A stretch of DNA of 64,000 bases, from positions 992,001 to 1,056,000 of the forward strand of contig NZ_SODV01000001.1 in assembly GCF_004366355.1 (NCBI RefSeq). The letters run 5' to 3'. The position numbers and the translations under genes were made by a program. Shown here in pieces: positions 35,700-43,651 of the stretch. Source of the DNA: Dinghuibacter silviterrae (GTDB taxonomy: Bacteria; Bacteroidota; Bacteroidia; Chitinophagales; Chitinophagaceae). Under the pieces are notes generated by a model, which searched no databases, was not told the DNA's origin, and was given only the letters and a program-made list of their open reading frames with translations. Every line of letters begins with the position of its first letter. Within the stretch, counting starts at the first letter, position 1.

Positions 35700-36515
35700 A
35701 TGAAAACCCTTTGGTCCATCGCCCTTTTCCTGGCCCCCTTGCTTACGGGGGCGATCAAAGCGCACGCACAAACCGACACCACTACTATGGCCTACTATTG
35801 CCCCTTCTGCGGAAACGATTGCGACAAGATCGCGTACACCCAACCCGGTAAGTGCCCGCATTGCGGGATGGACCTTGTCCTGGAAAGCAGGGCGTCCCAC
35901 GAAAAAAAAGACACGGTCCAACGGCTGAAGGTCCTGTTTTATCTACAGGACGGCGTTGAGGTCCTGGACTTTGCAGGGCCTATGGAGGTCTTTTCTTACG
36001 CAGGATTTGATGTAAAAGTAGTGTCCAGGACAAAGGACCCGATCGTCTCTCAGGGCATCCTGAAGATCATCCCCGACTACAGCATCGACGACGCGCCCGC
36101 GGCGGACATCCTGGCCTTTTTTGGCGGGAACGCAGGGGCGGCCGCGAGCGATAGCCTGGTCATCCGCTGGCTTCAGGGGATGACGACACCGGACTACTAT
36201 TTCTCCGTCTGTACGGGGGCCTTTATCATGGGCAAGGCGGGGCTTTTGGACAACCTGATGGTGACAACGTTTCATGAAAGCCTCGACCATCTGCAACAGG
36301 CGGTTCCCAGCGCCAAGGTCCTGAGGGGTGTCCGCTTTGTCGACAACGGGCGGGTGATCACGACCGCGGGGATCTCGGCGGGGATTGACGGCGCCCTTCA
36401 CCTGGTAGAAAAGATCCGCGGGCGGGATGCGGCGGAGCAGGTCGCGGCTTATATGGAGTATGATAAATGGGTGCCGAATCAGGGGTTGGTGGTCAATTCA
36501 TCAGGTGCGAAATAA
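35700..36515 (+). CDS. exported HMBD - DJ-1/PfpI fusion protein
   Basis: 271 residues. A signal peptide (1-24, ending AHAQ) is followed by a heavy-metal-binding HMBD motif at about 31-60 (YYCPFCGNDCDKIAY and PGKCPHCGMDLV, with six Cys and one His). A complete DJ-1/PfpI domain follows at 76-262 with elbow Cys171 in SVCTGAFIMGKAGLLDN. HMBD motifs are normally found in copper or heavy-metal efflux proteins, so an exported DJ-1 carrying one is unusual. It is probably a periplasmic metal- or redox-related enzyme. Confidence 0.85.
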   Translation: MKTLWSIALFLAPLLTGAIKAHAQTDTTTMAYYCPFCGNDCDKIAYTQPGKCPHCGMDLVLESRASHEKKDTVQRLKVLFYLQDGVEVLDFAGPMEVFSYAGFDVKVVSRTKDPIVSQGILKIIPDYSIDDAPAADILAFFGGNAGAAASDSLVIRWLQGMTTPDYYFSVCTGAFIMGKAGLLDNLMVTTFHESLDHLQQAVPSAKVLRGVRFVDNGRVITTAGISAGIDGALHLVEKIRGRDAAEQVAAYMEYDKWVPNQGLVVNSSGAK

Positions 36516-36537
36516 ACTTTTAATTATCAATTACTTA

Positions 36538-36566
36538 ATTAATCGCGACACTATGTCGCGATTAAT
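36538..36566. repeat. 13-bp inverted repeat at the 3' end of the deaminase-ATPase gene
   Basis: ATTAATCGCGACA (36538-36550) and TGTCGCGATTAAT (36554-36566) pair perfectly around CTA, which is the complement of the gene's TAG stop codon. A third copy of the core ATCGCGACA, on the coding strand, follows at 36565-36573. The AT-rich flank on the left could serve as a U-tract for minus-strand termination. Confidence 0.75.
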
Positions 36567-38053
36567 GTCGCGATAACTTGATAGTATGTTGTGGGACCTG
36601 CTCCCTTACGCTCAATGAGGTTATGGCTTACAAATTTGCTTAAATGCCGTTCAGCTTTTTTCTTGTCAAATTTGAAATGATGCTCATAGTCCTGCCTCGT
36701 AACCTTTTCCTTTAGCTTTATAAACTCGTAACCTTGAAGTTCATCTTCGCTAAGCATGTCTACTCCCTTTTGAACAGATACCCTCTTTACAGCTTCCATA
36801 GATCTAGGGAAAGTCAGGGTAAGAAAGGGGTCTTGAAATGTATATTCCGGTAGTGGCAACCCGTATCTTAATTGCAACGATTGTAGCGCTTCCATACCAA
36901 AGCCGGCCTCCTCTACGTATTTCATTAGATTAAAGACATATGTAATAACTGGATTTCGACTGATGGAGGGTGCTTTAAAGGTGTTCAATTGTTCAAGAGA
37001 GATCGAGTGAACGGGCGATCCGGGGCTTTTTATGACGATCTTGTCGCTATTTATCTGAAGATAGGATTTGGCACCGTCTATACTATAGTCCCTATGCACA
37101 ATTGCATTTATAACGGCCTCGCGGAGGACTTCCATGGGAAATACAGGGACATCTCTTCTTCTAAAGGTCGAAGTGTCTTTTGTAATAGGTAAGACCTTTC
37201 TTATCCATTCCTCAACGAGTTCGGGGACAAGAACCAGAGGCTGATCAAAATCTTTTGACTCGATATTGCTCTCCCCATAGTCGACTGAACATTTTAAGAC
37301 GGCCTGTTTATATTTTGTTCTCGGGTTGCGTCCGAATAACAGAATACCAAAACCAGTTGGTCTTTGTTGACCATCTTTCTTATCAATTGCAAGAACACCG
37401 AGATCTGTTAGAAAGGTTTTGAATTCAGGTTGCTCCACTTTAAATGACAGATTTGCTTGGTCTATAAATTTTTGTAAGGCATAGACGGAGAGGGTATCAA
37501 TATTTGACGTGGCAATGGGCAAATCGATAGTGGGTAAAGGTTCCTCCTCTACCTTGCGTTTTCTTTCCAGCGCTTGTTTTAAGAAATCAACGTTTTCCTT
37601 TTCTATCTCCTTCTGAAGGTCTCTGTCAAACATGACTACGCGAACCCCATTTTTTTCAAGGTGGTTTATGCCTTTGGTAGAGACAGTTGGGTCAGGATCT
37701 ATAATACCAATATAGACCGTTTTTATCCGGGCGTTCGTCGTACGCCTACAACAAGCGATTTTAGGGTGACCTCTTTCGACGCAAGGTTCGAGTGTGGTAA
37801 ATAACGTACATTCCGATAAATTCTTATCTGAAAGCTTTCTTTCTATAAGTGTATACTCGGCATGGTCTCCCTCTCTAAGTTCTCCCCGGTGTGCGCTGGT
37901 TACCTCTCCATCAGGAAATAATATTACCGCACCCACCTTTGGCGGCACTTTCCCGTCAATCCTGGCCTCGTTTACCGATCGCCTCATTTCCTCGATGGCC
38001 ATTAACATATAATCCCTGGCGGTGTAGCCCACGCTTTCTTTCACTCCTGCCAT
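36551..38053 (-). CDS. RibD/dCMP-type deaminase fused to COG2865-type ATPase and winged helix
   Basis: 500 residues. Residues 10-160 are a cytidine-deaminase-fold domain: zinc motif HAE at 64-66, LEPCVERG (Cys91) and Cys101/102, then RibD-like IGIIDPDPTVSTKGINHL. Residues 185-420 match the core of COG2865 ATP-binding proteins (TGFGILLFGRNP, the GHKL-type LREAVINAIVHRDY at 310-323, SPGSP, RNPVITYVFNLMKYVEEAGFG). A C-terminal winged helix covers about 430-495. The N-terminal AlbA/Schlafen-like domain usual for COG2865 is replaced by the deaminase. Codon use is AT-rich, unlike both neighbours. No partner gene is seen. A nucleotide-sensing or defence role is inference. Confidence 0.85.
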   Translation of the reverse strand: MAGVKESVGYTARDYMLMAIEEMRRSVNEARIDGKVPPKVGAVILFPDGEVTSAHRGELREGDHAEYTLIERKLSDKNLSECTLFTTLEPCVERGHPKIACCRRTTNARIKTVYIGIIDPDPTVSTKGINHLEKNGVRVVMFDRDLQKEIEKENVDFLKQALERKRKVEEEPLPTIDLPIATSNIDTLSVYALQKFIDQANLSFKVEQPEFKTFLTDLGVLAIDKKDGQQRPTGFGILLFGRNPRTKYKQAVLKCSVDYGESNIESKDFDQPLVLVPELVEEWIRKVLPITKDTSTFRRRDVPVFPMEVLREAVINAIVHRDYSIDGAKSYLQINSDKIVIKSPGSPVHSISLEQLNTFKAPSISRNPVITYVFNLMKYVEEAGFGMEALQSLQLRYGLPLPEYTFQDPFLTLTFPRSMEAVKRVSVQKGVDMLSEDELQGYEFIKLKEKVTRQDYEHHFKFDKKKAERHLSKFVSHNLIERKGAGPTTYYQVIATLIAT

Positions 38054-38187
38054 GTTTATTTATTTTCTCGATGATGCACCGATATTAAAACAAACTTTGA
38101 GGCTGGATTAACCCATTTGGATAGATTTTTTTATCCTACCATTAATTTGGTTGCCGGGGCTCCGAAAAACGAGGGAGGGGATCCCCC

Positions 38188-38973
38188 TTATGGCGCCACG
38201 GCTGTCTTCCCGCTCACCGTATGCGCGCTGAAATACCCGAGTGAGCCTCCTATGATGTTGCTTTGAGGGTTTGCCGGCGAAGCATCCTGCGACTGCTGCC
38301 CCGGGTCGGTAATCTGTTCGACTTCGTCAAAGTAGGTATAGTTGTTCGCGTCGATGCAATACATATTGACGAGCACCTGGTCACCCGGCAGAATCTGGGA
38401 GGTGTCTGTACCGAGGGCGCGGTGGATGTACCGGCCGTCCGAAAGACGGTCGTCGAATACAAAGGTGCTTTGCAACTGGACGCCATTGACATAGACCACG
38501 AACTGGTAATAGTTGTGGATACCGGCCGGGTCCTGGAAGTTGGGGATGGGCTGGATGACGGATTTGCCGCCGCGTTTGTTGGTGCTAAAGGTCACGGAAT
38601 CCAGCGGCACGGGCGCGGGCATCGTCGAGCTGGCCGTATAGGTGTTGCCCCCGGACAAAACATACAGCCCATACGTGTGACCGGGCACACCCTGCAAGAG
38701 GTGCGTGCTGTATACGCCGGGCGCGGTTTCCGTAAGCGAGTCTGTGACGCCGGAGGTGCTGTCGGTGATCTTGATGACGGCGCCCGATACGGTGGGGTAT
38801 ACATTGTCCGCATAAAAGTCAACCGACTGACTAAGACTGACGGTATAGGGACCGGGCAGATTGGTCACGTCTCCCTGTATGTCGAGCTCCGGCGGGACGC
38901 TTTTTAGCGGTAGCGTGATGACCTTCTGACAGGAGGCGAGGCATATACAGAAAAGAAAAAGATAACGCATCAT
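38188..38973 (-). CDS. DUF4249 lipoprotein
   Basis: 261 residues with a lipoprotein signal (MMRYLFLFCICLASC, lipobox Cys15). The beta-sandwich pattern (PPELDIQGDVTNLPGPYTVS, GAVIKITDSTSGV, GVYSTHLLQGVPGHTYGLYV) is that of DUF4249, the usual surface or periplasmic partner of small FecA-like TonB receptors in Bacteroidota. It starts 3 bases after the receptor stop, so it is cotranscribed. It probably helps capture the receptor's ligand. Confidence 0.9.
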   Translation of the reverse strand: MMRYLFLFCICLASCQKVITLPLKSVPPELDIQGDVTNLPGPYTVSLSQSVDFYADNVYPTVSGAVIKITDSTSGVTDSLTETAPGVYSTHLLQGVPGHTYGLYVLSGGNTYTASSTMPAPVPLDSVTFSTNKRGGKSVIQPIPNFQDPAGIHNYYQFVVYVNGVQLQSTFVFDDRLSDGRYIHRALGTDTSQILPGDQVLVNMYCIDANNYTYFDEVEQITDPGQQSQDASPANPQSNIIGGSLGYFSAHTVSGKTAVAP

Positions 38974-38976
38974 GGT

Positions 38977-41304
38977 TCAGAATTTGAAGTTGTAGGTAAC
39001 AGAAGGAATGATCCCAAACAGGGTGGTCTGGACGGCCTGGGTCTGGCTGAGGTTGTTGGGGTTTTGCTGGAAAACAATGGTGTACGCGTTTTGACGGTCG
39101 TAGGCATTGTAGACGGAAAAGGTCCAACTGCTTTCCCATTTGGCCGTCTTTTTGACAATCACGGTGGCGCCTAAGTCAAGCCGGTGGTAGTCGGGCATCC
39201 GGTAGTCGTTGCGTTGCTGATAGAGATAGACCGGCTGACCGTTGACGTCATATTTGCCCGAGGGCCAGGACACGGGGTAGCCGGTATTGTAGACCCAGGT
39301 CGCGGACAGGGTCCAGCGTTTGGAAAGGCTATAGACGCCGACCACCGATATGTTTTGGGGCTCGTCCTGCCGGGACGGATAGTAGGTGTCGTTGTTGACA
39401 CCGGGTATCTTCAGCTCGCTTTTGGACAATGTGTAGGAGATCCAACCCGTCAGCTTTCCCGTTTTCTTTTTGAGGTAGAATTCCAGGCCGTAGTCCCGCC
39501 CGTTCCCGTACAACAATTCCGATTCGATATTGACGTTGGCTACGAGCTGCGACCCGTCCTTGTAGTCGATCTGGTGCTGGAGGTATTTGTAATAGCCCTC
39601 CACGGAAAACTCGTATGCATTGTGGTGGAAGTTGCGATAGTAGCCGATCGACACCTGGTCGGCGATTTCCGGTTGTACGTTGTTGCTGCTGGGGATCCAC
39701 AGGTCTGTGGGATTGGTCGACGTGGAGTTGTTGAGGAGGTGAAGGTTTTGTACGTTCCGGTCGTAGGACGCTTTGATCGAACTGACGTCGTTGATCTGGA
39801 AACTCCCGGACACGCGTGGTTCCGGGTTGACAAAGGTCTTGACCACCCGGCCGGATGAAAAGACCGATGAGTCCACGGTCTCACCGGCGGCATTATAGGT
39901 ATAAAAGGTACCCGGTCCCAGCACGTTGAACATCGACAGCCGGATCCCGTAGTTGATGTTCCAGCGTTTGGCGGGAGACCATTCATGGGCCACATACAAC
40001 GCACTTTCCAGGGAATATTTGTTGGGAAGGTTGAAGGAGTTGAAGCTGGACGTGGAGGAAGTGTTAAATATCCCCGGAGATAGCGTGTGGTGGATGGACT
40101 CCAGACCGAAATAAATCTTCCCGGCACTTCCGGCAAAATATTGCAGGTCTTCCTTGAAGTGGATGTCCTTGATCCGGGTGGCGGTGGTTAAATCATTATT
40201 GTTCGTGTTGATCCCGGCGTCGAAGTTATACCGGCTGTAGATCAGCGAGGTGTTGGCAAAAAGACGGTCGGAGAACACGTGGTTCCAGCGCAGGGTGGCG
40301 GTGGCGTTTCCATAGTTGAGGCTAAACTGGTTGTTGATCCCCAGCACGTCCTGACCCAGGTAGCCGGAAAAGAATATTTTATCTTTTCCCCCAAAACTAT
40401 AGTCTGCTTTTGCGTTGATGTCATAGAAATAAAGTTGATCGTTCCGCCGGGTGCTGTCCCTGCTGAGCCGTAGAAAAAGATCGGCGTACGTTCTCCGGGC
40501 GCTGATGTCAAACGACCCTTTGCCCTTGACGATCGGGCCTTCGAGGTTTGCATGGGAATCGATGAGCCCGATCCCGGCGCTGACAATGTACTTCTGGTCG
40601 TTCCCGTCGTTGGTCTTGATGTCTTCCACCGAAGACAGCCGTCCGCCATATTGGGCCGGCATCCCGCCTTTATACACCGTGACGTCTTTGATGGCGTCGG
40701 TATTAAAGGTGCTAAAGAACCCCAGCAGGTGGGTCGGGTTATACACCGTCGCCTCGTCCAATAGAATCAGGTTCTGATCGGGTCCTCCACCCCGGACAAA
40801 AAAGCCGCTGTTCCCGTCTCCGGCGGATTCTATCCCGGGTAACAACTGGATGGCCTTCAAGACGTCCTGTTCCCCAAAAAGGGCGGGGATCGACTTGATG
40901 TCCGCGGCGGACATTTTTTGAACCCCCATCAGGGACTGGGTCAGGTTGCGGTTATTTTTGGACGCGTCGATGACGACCTCCTGCAGTTCCTGGCCGGCGC
41001 CCAGGCTTACGTCCTGGGCAACTTCCCGGTCGAGGGTGAGGGAGATCGTGTCGGCGGTGTGCCCGGTAAAGCTGACCACGAGGTGATAAAGCCCCGTGGG
41101 CGCCGTCAGGGAATAAAATCCATAGCCATTGCTGACGGTGCCGGCGGCCGGCCGTTCCAGGAGCGACACGGACGCCCCGATCAGTACTTCGCCCGAAGCC
41201 TTGTCCTTGACGGTCCCGTATACTGTATGTTTTTGCTGGGCCAGACCGGGCATCGACGCCAGTAGGCCGGATAGTAGGATGATTGCGGTTTGGGTTGCTT
41301 TCAT
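38977..41304 (-). CDS. TonB-dependent receptor with carboxypeptidase-regulatory-like domain
   Basis: 775 residues from MKATQTAIILLSGLLASMPG (signal peptide to about 22). The frame extension to 41529 crosses the regulatory region and is rejected. Order: CarboxypepD-reg-like domain (24-105, GTVKDKASGEVLIGASVSLL), plug (120-235, GEQDVLKAIQLLPGIESAGD and FFVRGGGPDQNLILLDEATV), and a 22-strand barrel to a terminal aromatic (VTYNFKF). It is an outer-membrane importer of an unknown ligand (siderophore, vitamin, peptide or sugar), paired with DUF4249 and facing a LytS/LytTR system. Confidence 0.93.
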   Translation of the reverse strand: MKATQTAIILLSGLLASMPGLAQQKHTVYGTVKDKASGEVLIGASVSLLERPAAGTVSNGYGFYSLTAPTGLYHLVVSFTGHTADTISLTLDREVAQDVSLGAGQELQEVVIDASKNNRNLTQSLMGVQKMSAADIKSIPALFGEQDVLKAIQLLPGIESAGDGNSGFFVRGGGPDQNLILLDEATVYNPTHLLGFFSTFNTDAIKDVTVYKGGMPAQYGGRLSSVEDIKTNDGNDQKYIVSAGIGLIDSHANLEGPIVKGKGSFDISARRTYADLFLRLSRDSTRRNDQLYFYDINAKADYSFGGKDKIFFSGYLGQDVLGINNQFSLNYGNATATLRWNHVFSDRLFANTSLIYSRYNFDAGINTNNNDLTTATRIKDIHFKEDLQYFAGSAGKIYFGLESIHHTLSPGIFNTSSTSSFNSFNLPNKYSLESALYVAHEWSPAKRWNINYGIRLSMFNVLGPGTFYTYNAAGETVDSSVFSSGRVVKTFVNPEPRVSGSFQINDVSSIKASYDRNVQNLHLLNNSTSTNPTDLWIPSSNNVQPEIADQVSIGYYRNFHHNAYEFSVEGYYKYLQHQIDYKDGSQLVANVNIESELLYGNGRDYGLEFYLKKKTGKLTGWISYTLSKSELKIPGVNNDTYYPSRQDEPQNISVVGVYSLSKRWTLSATWVYNTGYPVSWPSGKYDVNGQPVYLYQQRNDYRMPDYHRLDLGATVIVKKTAKWESSWTFSVYNAYDRQNAYTIVFQQNPNNLSQTQAVQTTLFGIIPSVTYNFKF

Positions 41305-41346
41305 GGGGACGAAACTACCTTCGGCGGGGACGCAGGTGATGGGAAT

Positions 41347-41465
41347 TATACCAAGCCCCCCGGGCATTATAGGAAACCCATCCTGTGGTATAGTTGGTAT
41401 TCGTCGAACCGCCGGCCGGGTTTGTATAAAATCCTCCCCGCGGCTCCCCAGGTCGTGTACATTTG
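41347..41465. promoter_or_regulatory. repeat-rich regulatory region between TonB receptor and LytS/LytTR genes
   Basis: TGGTAT occurs twice in direct orientation 9 bases apart (41387-41392 and 41395-41400), and once inverted as ATACCA (41348-41353), giving TATACCA/TGGTATA and ATACCAA/TTGGTAT pairs. LytTR regulators are known to bind short direct repeats. TACATTTG (41458-41465) is a -7 box for the kinase gene, 8 bases before its ATG. Confidence 0.4.
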
Positions 41466-41473
41466 GATCGATT

Positions 41474-42508
41474 ATGAAAAAGGACAGAAACCTCTTTGTG
41501 GACTTCCTCGTCGAGCGGAAATACAGCATTTACCGGCACACCTTGCTGATCATCGTCCTCTTATTTGTTGTCTTTAACGGCCGTGGGATTGGGACCAGTC
41601 CTCCGGTTTGGTCGTTTCGGGTCATTTTCCCCATCTTCAACGTGTCCTTGTTTTACGTGAATGTATATGTGTTGATCCCCAGGTTTTTGTGGAAAAATAA
41701 ATATAGCGACTACTTTTTGATCGTCCTCGGACTTGTCATGTTCGCTGCGGTTACTGTAGGTCTTGGCCGGTATTGGATAGCCACCCATTATCGCCTTCCC
41801 ATCCCGCCCGAAAAGGAATTCAACCCCTTCAAGTTCTCATTTTGGATGCTGACGCTCATGGGCGTAACCACCTCGTTCAAATTCTTCCAGCGATGGGTGT
41901 TCGACACCGAGCGCATCAACGAGCTGGAGCGGCTTACGCGCCAGTCCGAACTGGCCCAGCTCAAAAACCAGATCAACCCCCACTTCCTGTTCAACATGCT
42001 CAACAACGCCAACGTACTGACCCACAAAGACCCCGAAAAGGCCTCCCAGGTCCTGATGAAGCTCAGCGACCTGCTCCGCTACCAACTCTACGACAGCGCC
42101 CGGGACAAGGTCCTGCTGACCGCCGACATCCGTTTCCTCCACGACTTCCTCAACCTGGAGAAAACCCGGCGGGACAACTTCGACTTCCTTATCTCACAGG
42201 AAGGAGAGCTGAGCGGTGTGCAGATACCCCCGTTGTTGTTTACTACTTTTGTGGAGAATGCAGTCAAGCACAGCGTCGCGCCGGAGGGACCGTCTTATGT
42301 GCACTTATATTTCAGCCTCCACGCGAGTGCCCTGTGTTTTCGCTGCGTCAACTCCAAACCCGCGGTGGCCGCCAGCAAAGGTGCGGTAGGGGGGCTTGGC
42401 CTGACCAACATCCGCCGGACCCTGGACCTGCTATACCCCGGCAAATACCGCCTGGAGATCAGGGATGTACTTGACGCCTATTCCATCACCTTAAACCTAG
42501 AGGTATGA
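41474..42508 (+). CDS. LytS/YehU-type sensor histidine kinase
   Basis: 344 residues from MKKDRNLFVDFLVERKYSIY. The longer frame from 41129 is antisense to the receptor gene and rejected. Four membrane helices lie at about 22-38, 48-70, 80-100 and 121-138. The His_kinase domain has its phospho-acceptor His170 in NQINPHFLFNMLNNAN, and the ATPase has FVENAVKHSVAPEG and GLGLTNIRRTLDLLY. There is no periplasmic sensor domain, so it probably senses through the membrane. It is coupled to the response regulator by an ATGA overlap. Confidence 0.93.
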   Translation: MKKDRNLFVDFLVERKYSIYRHTLLIIVLLFVVFNGRGIGTSPPVWSFRVIFPIFNVSLFYVNVYVLIPRFLWKNKYSDYFLIVLGLVMFAAVTVGLGRYWIATHYRLPIPPEKEFNPFKFSFWMLTLMGVTTSFKFFQRWVFDTERINELERLTRQSELAQLKNQINPHFLFNMLNNANVLTHKDPEKASQVLMKLSDLLRYQLYDSARDKVLLTADIRFLHDFLNLEKTRRDNFDFLISQEGELSGVQIPPLLFTTFVENAVKHSVAPEGPSYVHLYFSLHASALCFRCVNSKPAVAASKGAVGGLGLTNIRRTLDLLYPGKYRLEIRDVLDAYSITLNLEV

Positions 42509-43227
42509 CCTGTATCATCGTCGACGACGAACCCCTCGCCCGGGAAGGCCTCCAGCTCCTGATTGCCGCGACCAAGGACCTGGACCTCCTCGCCGGTTTC
42601 AGCAACGCCGCCGCTGCGTCGAAACTCCTCCTGACCGATCGGGTCGACCTGCTTTTCCTCGATATACAAATGCCCGGTATCAACGGCATCGAGTTTGCCC
42701 GCACCGTCCCAACCAAGACCCTTGTCATCTTCACCACTGCGTTCACCGAATACGCCATCGACAGCTATGAAGTCGAAGCCATCGACTACCTCGTCAAACC
42801 CATCAAACCCGAACGCTTTCAACGCGCCGTCGCCAAAGCCTTTTCCTACCAACAGCTCCTCCATGCCGACACCGCCGCCGGCAACATCGAATCCGTTTCC
42901 GACGACTATATTTTTATCAAATCCGAGCGAAAGGTCTTCAAGGTTCAGTTTAAGGATATCCTCTTTATCGAAGGCCTCAAGGACTATGTGATCGTCCATA
43001 CCGAAGACCAGAGGATCATCACCGCGATGAACATCAAAACCATCCACGACCAACTGCCCCGCGGCATCTTTGTCCGCATCAGCAAGTCGTATGTGATCAA
43101 TGTGCAGCACATTGCCTCCTTTGATAACAACACGGTCTTTGTCCGCAAATTCGAGATCCCGATCGGGAGTGCGTACCGCGCGTATTTCTTTGATGAGTTT
43201 GTGGCTAAGCGGATATTGAGCCGGTGA
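42505..43227 (+). CDS. LytTR-family response regulator
   Basis: 240 residues. The receiver domain (1-120) has VDDEPLAREG, phospho-acceptor Asp53 in LLFLDIQMPGING and Lys98 in DYLVKPIKP. The LytTR DNA-binding domain (about 135-238) has DDYIFIKSERKVFKV, LKDYVIVHTED and ISKSYVINVQHIASFD. It is the partner of the adjacent kinase, and likely controls the divergent TonB receptor operon. Its last 23 bases overlap the convergent SRPBCC gene. Confidence 0.94.
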   Translation: MTCIIVDDEPLAREGLQLLIAATKDLDLLAGFSNAAAASKLLLTDRVDLLFLDIQMPGINGIEFARTVPTKTLVIFTTAFTEYAIDSYEVEAIDYLVKPIKPERFQRAVAKAFSYQQLLHADTAAGNIESVSDDYIFIKSERKVFKVQFKDILFIEGLKDYVIVHTEDQRIITAMNIKTIHDQLPRGIFVRISKSYVINVQHIASFDNNTVFVRKFEIPIGSAYRAYFFDEFVAKRILSR

Positions 43228-43648
43228 CCAACGTTCTTTCCAGTTTTGTAAACGTCCGGGTCCACCCTTCCTTATAGGCATGTTCGGAATTTGACCAGAC
43301 GCCGGCGTGGGTAAACGCCATCATCGTTCCGGCGCCGTCGGGCGTCAGGCGCACCGTTACCAGGGACGGCTGGTGGGGCTCGCTGGCCCAGGTCCAGGTG
43401 AAGGACAAAAGATTGTTGGGCTCCACTGCTTCGTATGTTCCGAAACAAGTATGCACTGTGCCGTCGGAGTCCCGGAATGAGATCTCGTAGGCGCCGCCCG
43501 GCCGGACGTCCAGGTTGGCGGATACCCCTGTTCCTTCGGGATCGGATCCGAACCATTGCAGGATCATAGCAGGGTCAGTCCAGGCGCGCCATACGTGTGC
43601 CGCGGGAAAATTCAGGTGGGTATCGATATGTACAATGGATCGGGACAT
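43205..43648 (-). CDS. SRPBCC/AHSA1 domain protein
   Basis: 147 residues. The START-like fold opens with IDTHLNFPAAHVWRAWTDPA and WFGSDPEGTGVSANLDVRPG, then a GGAYEISFRDSDG strand and the C-terminal helix EGWTRTFTKLERTL, all typical of the AHSA1 subgroup (activator of Hsp90 homolog 1-like). Members bind hydrophobic ligands; the role is unknown. It starts 3 bases after the stop of the dioxygenase-like gene, so it is cotranscribed. Confidence 0.88.
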   Translation of the reverse strand: MSRSIVHIDTHLNFPAAHVWRAWTDPAMILQWFGSDPEGTGVSANLDVRPGGAYEISFRDSDGTVHTCFGTYEAVEPNNLLSFTWTWASEPHQPSLVTVRLTPDGAGTMMAFTHAGVWSNSEHAYKEGWTRTFTKLERTLVTGSISA

Positions 43649-43651
43649 CCG

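Noticed and set aside
41305-41529. 75-residue N-terminal extension of the TonB receptor
   Set aside because: It would place the signal peptide inside the protein and cover the divergent regulatory region.
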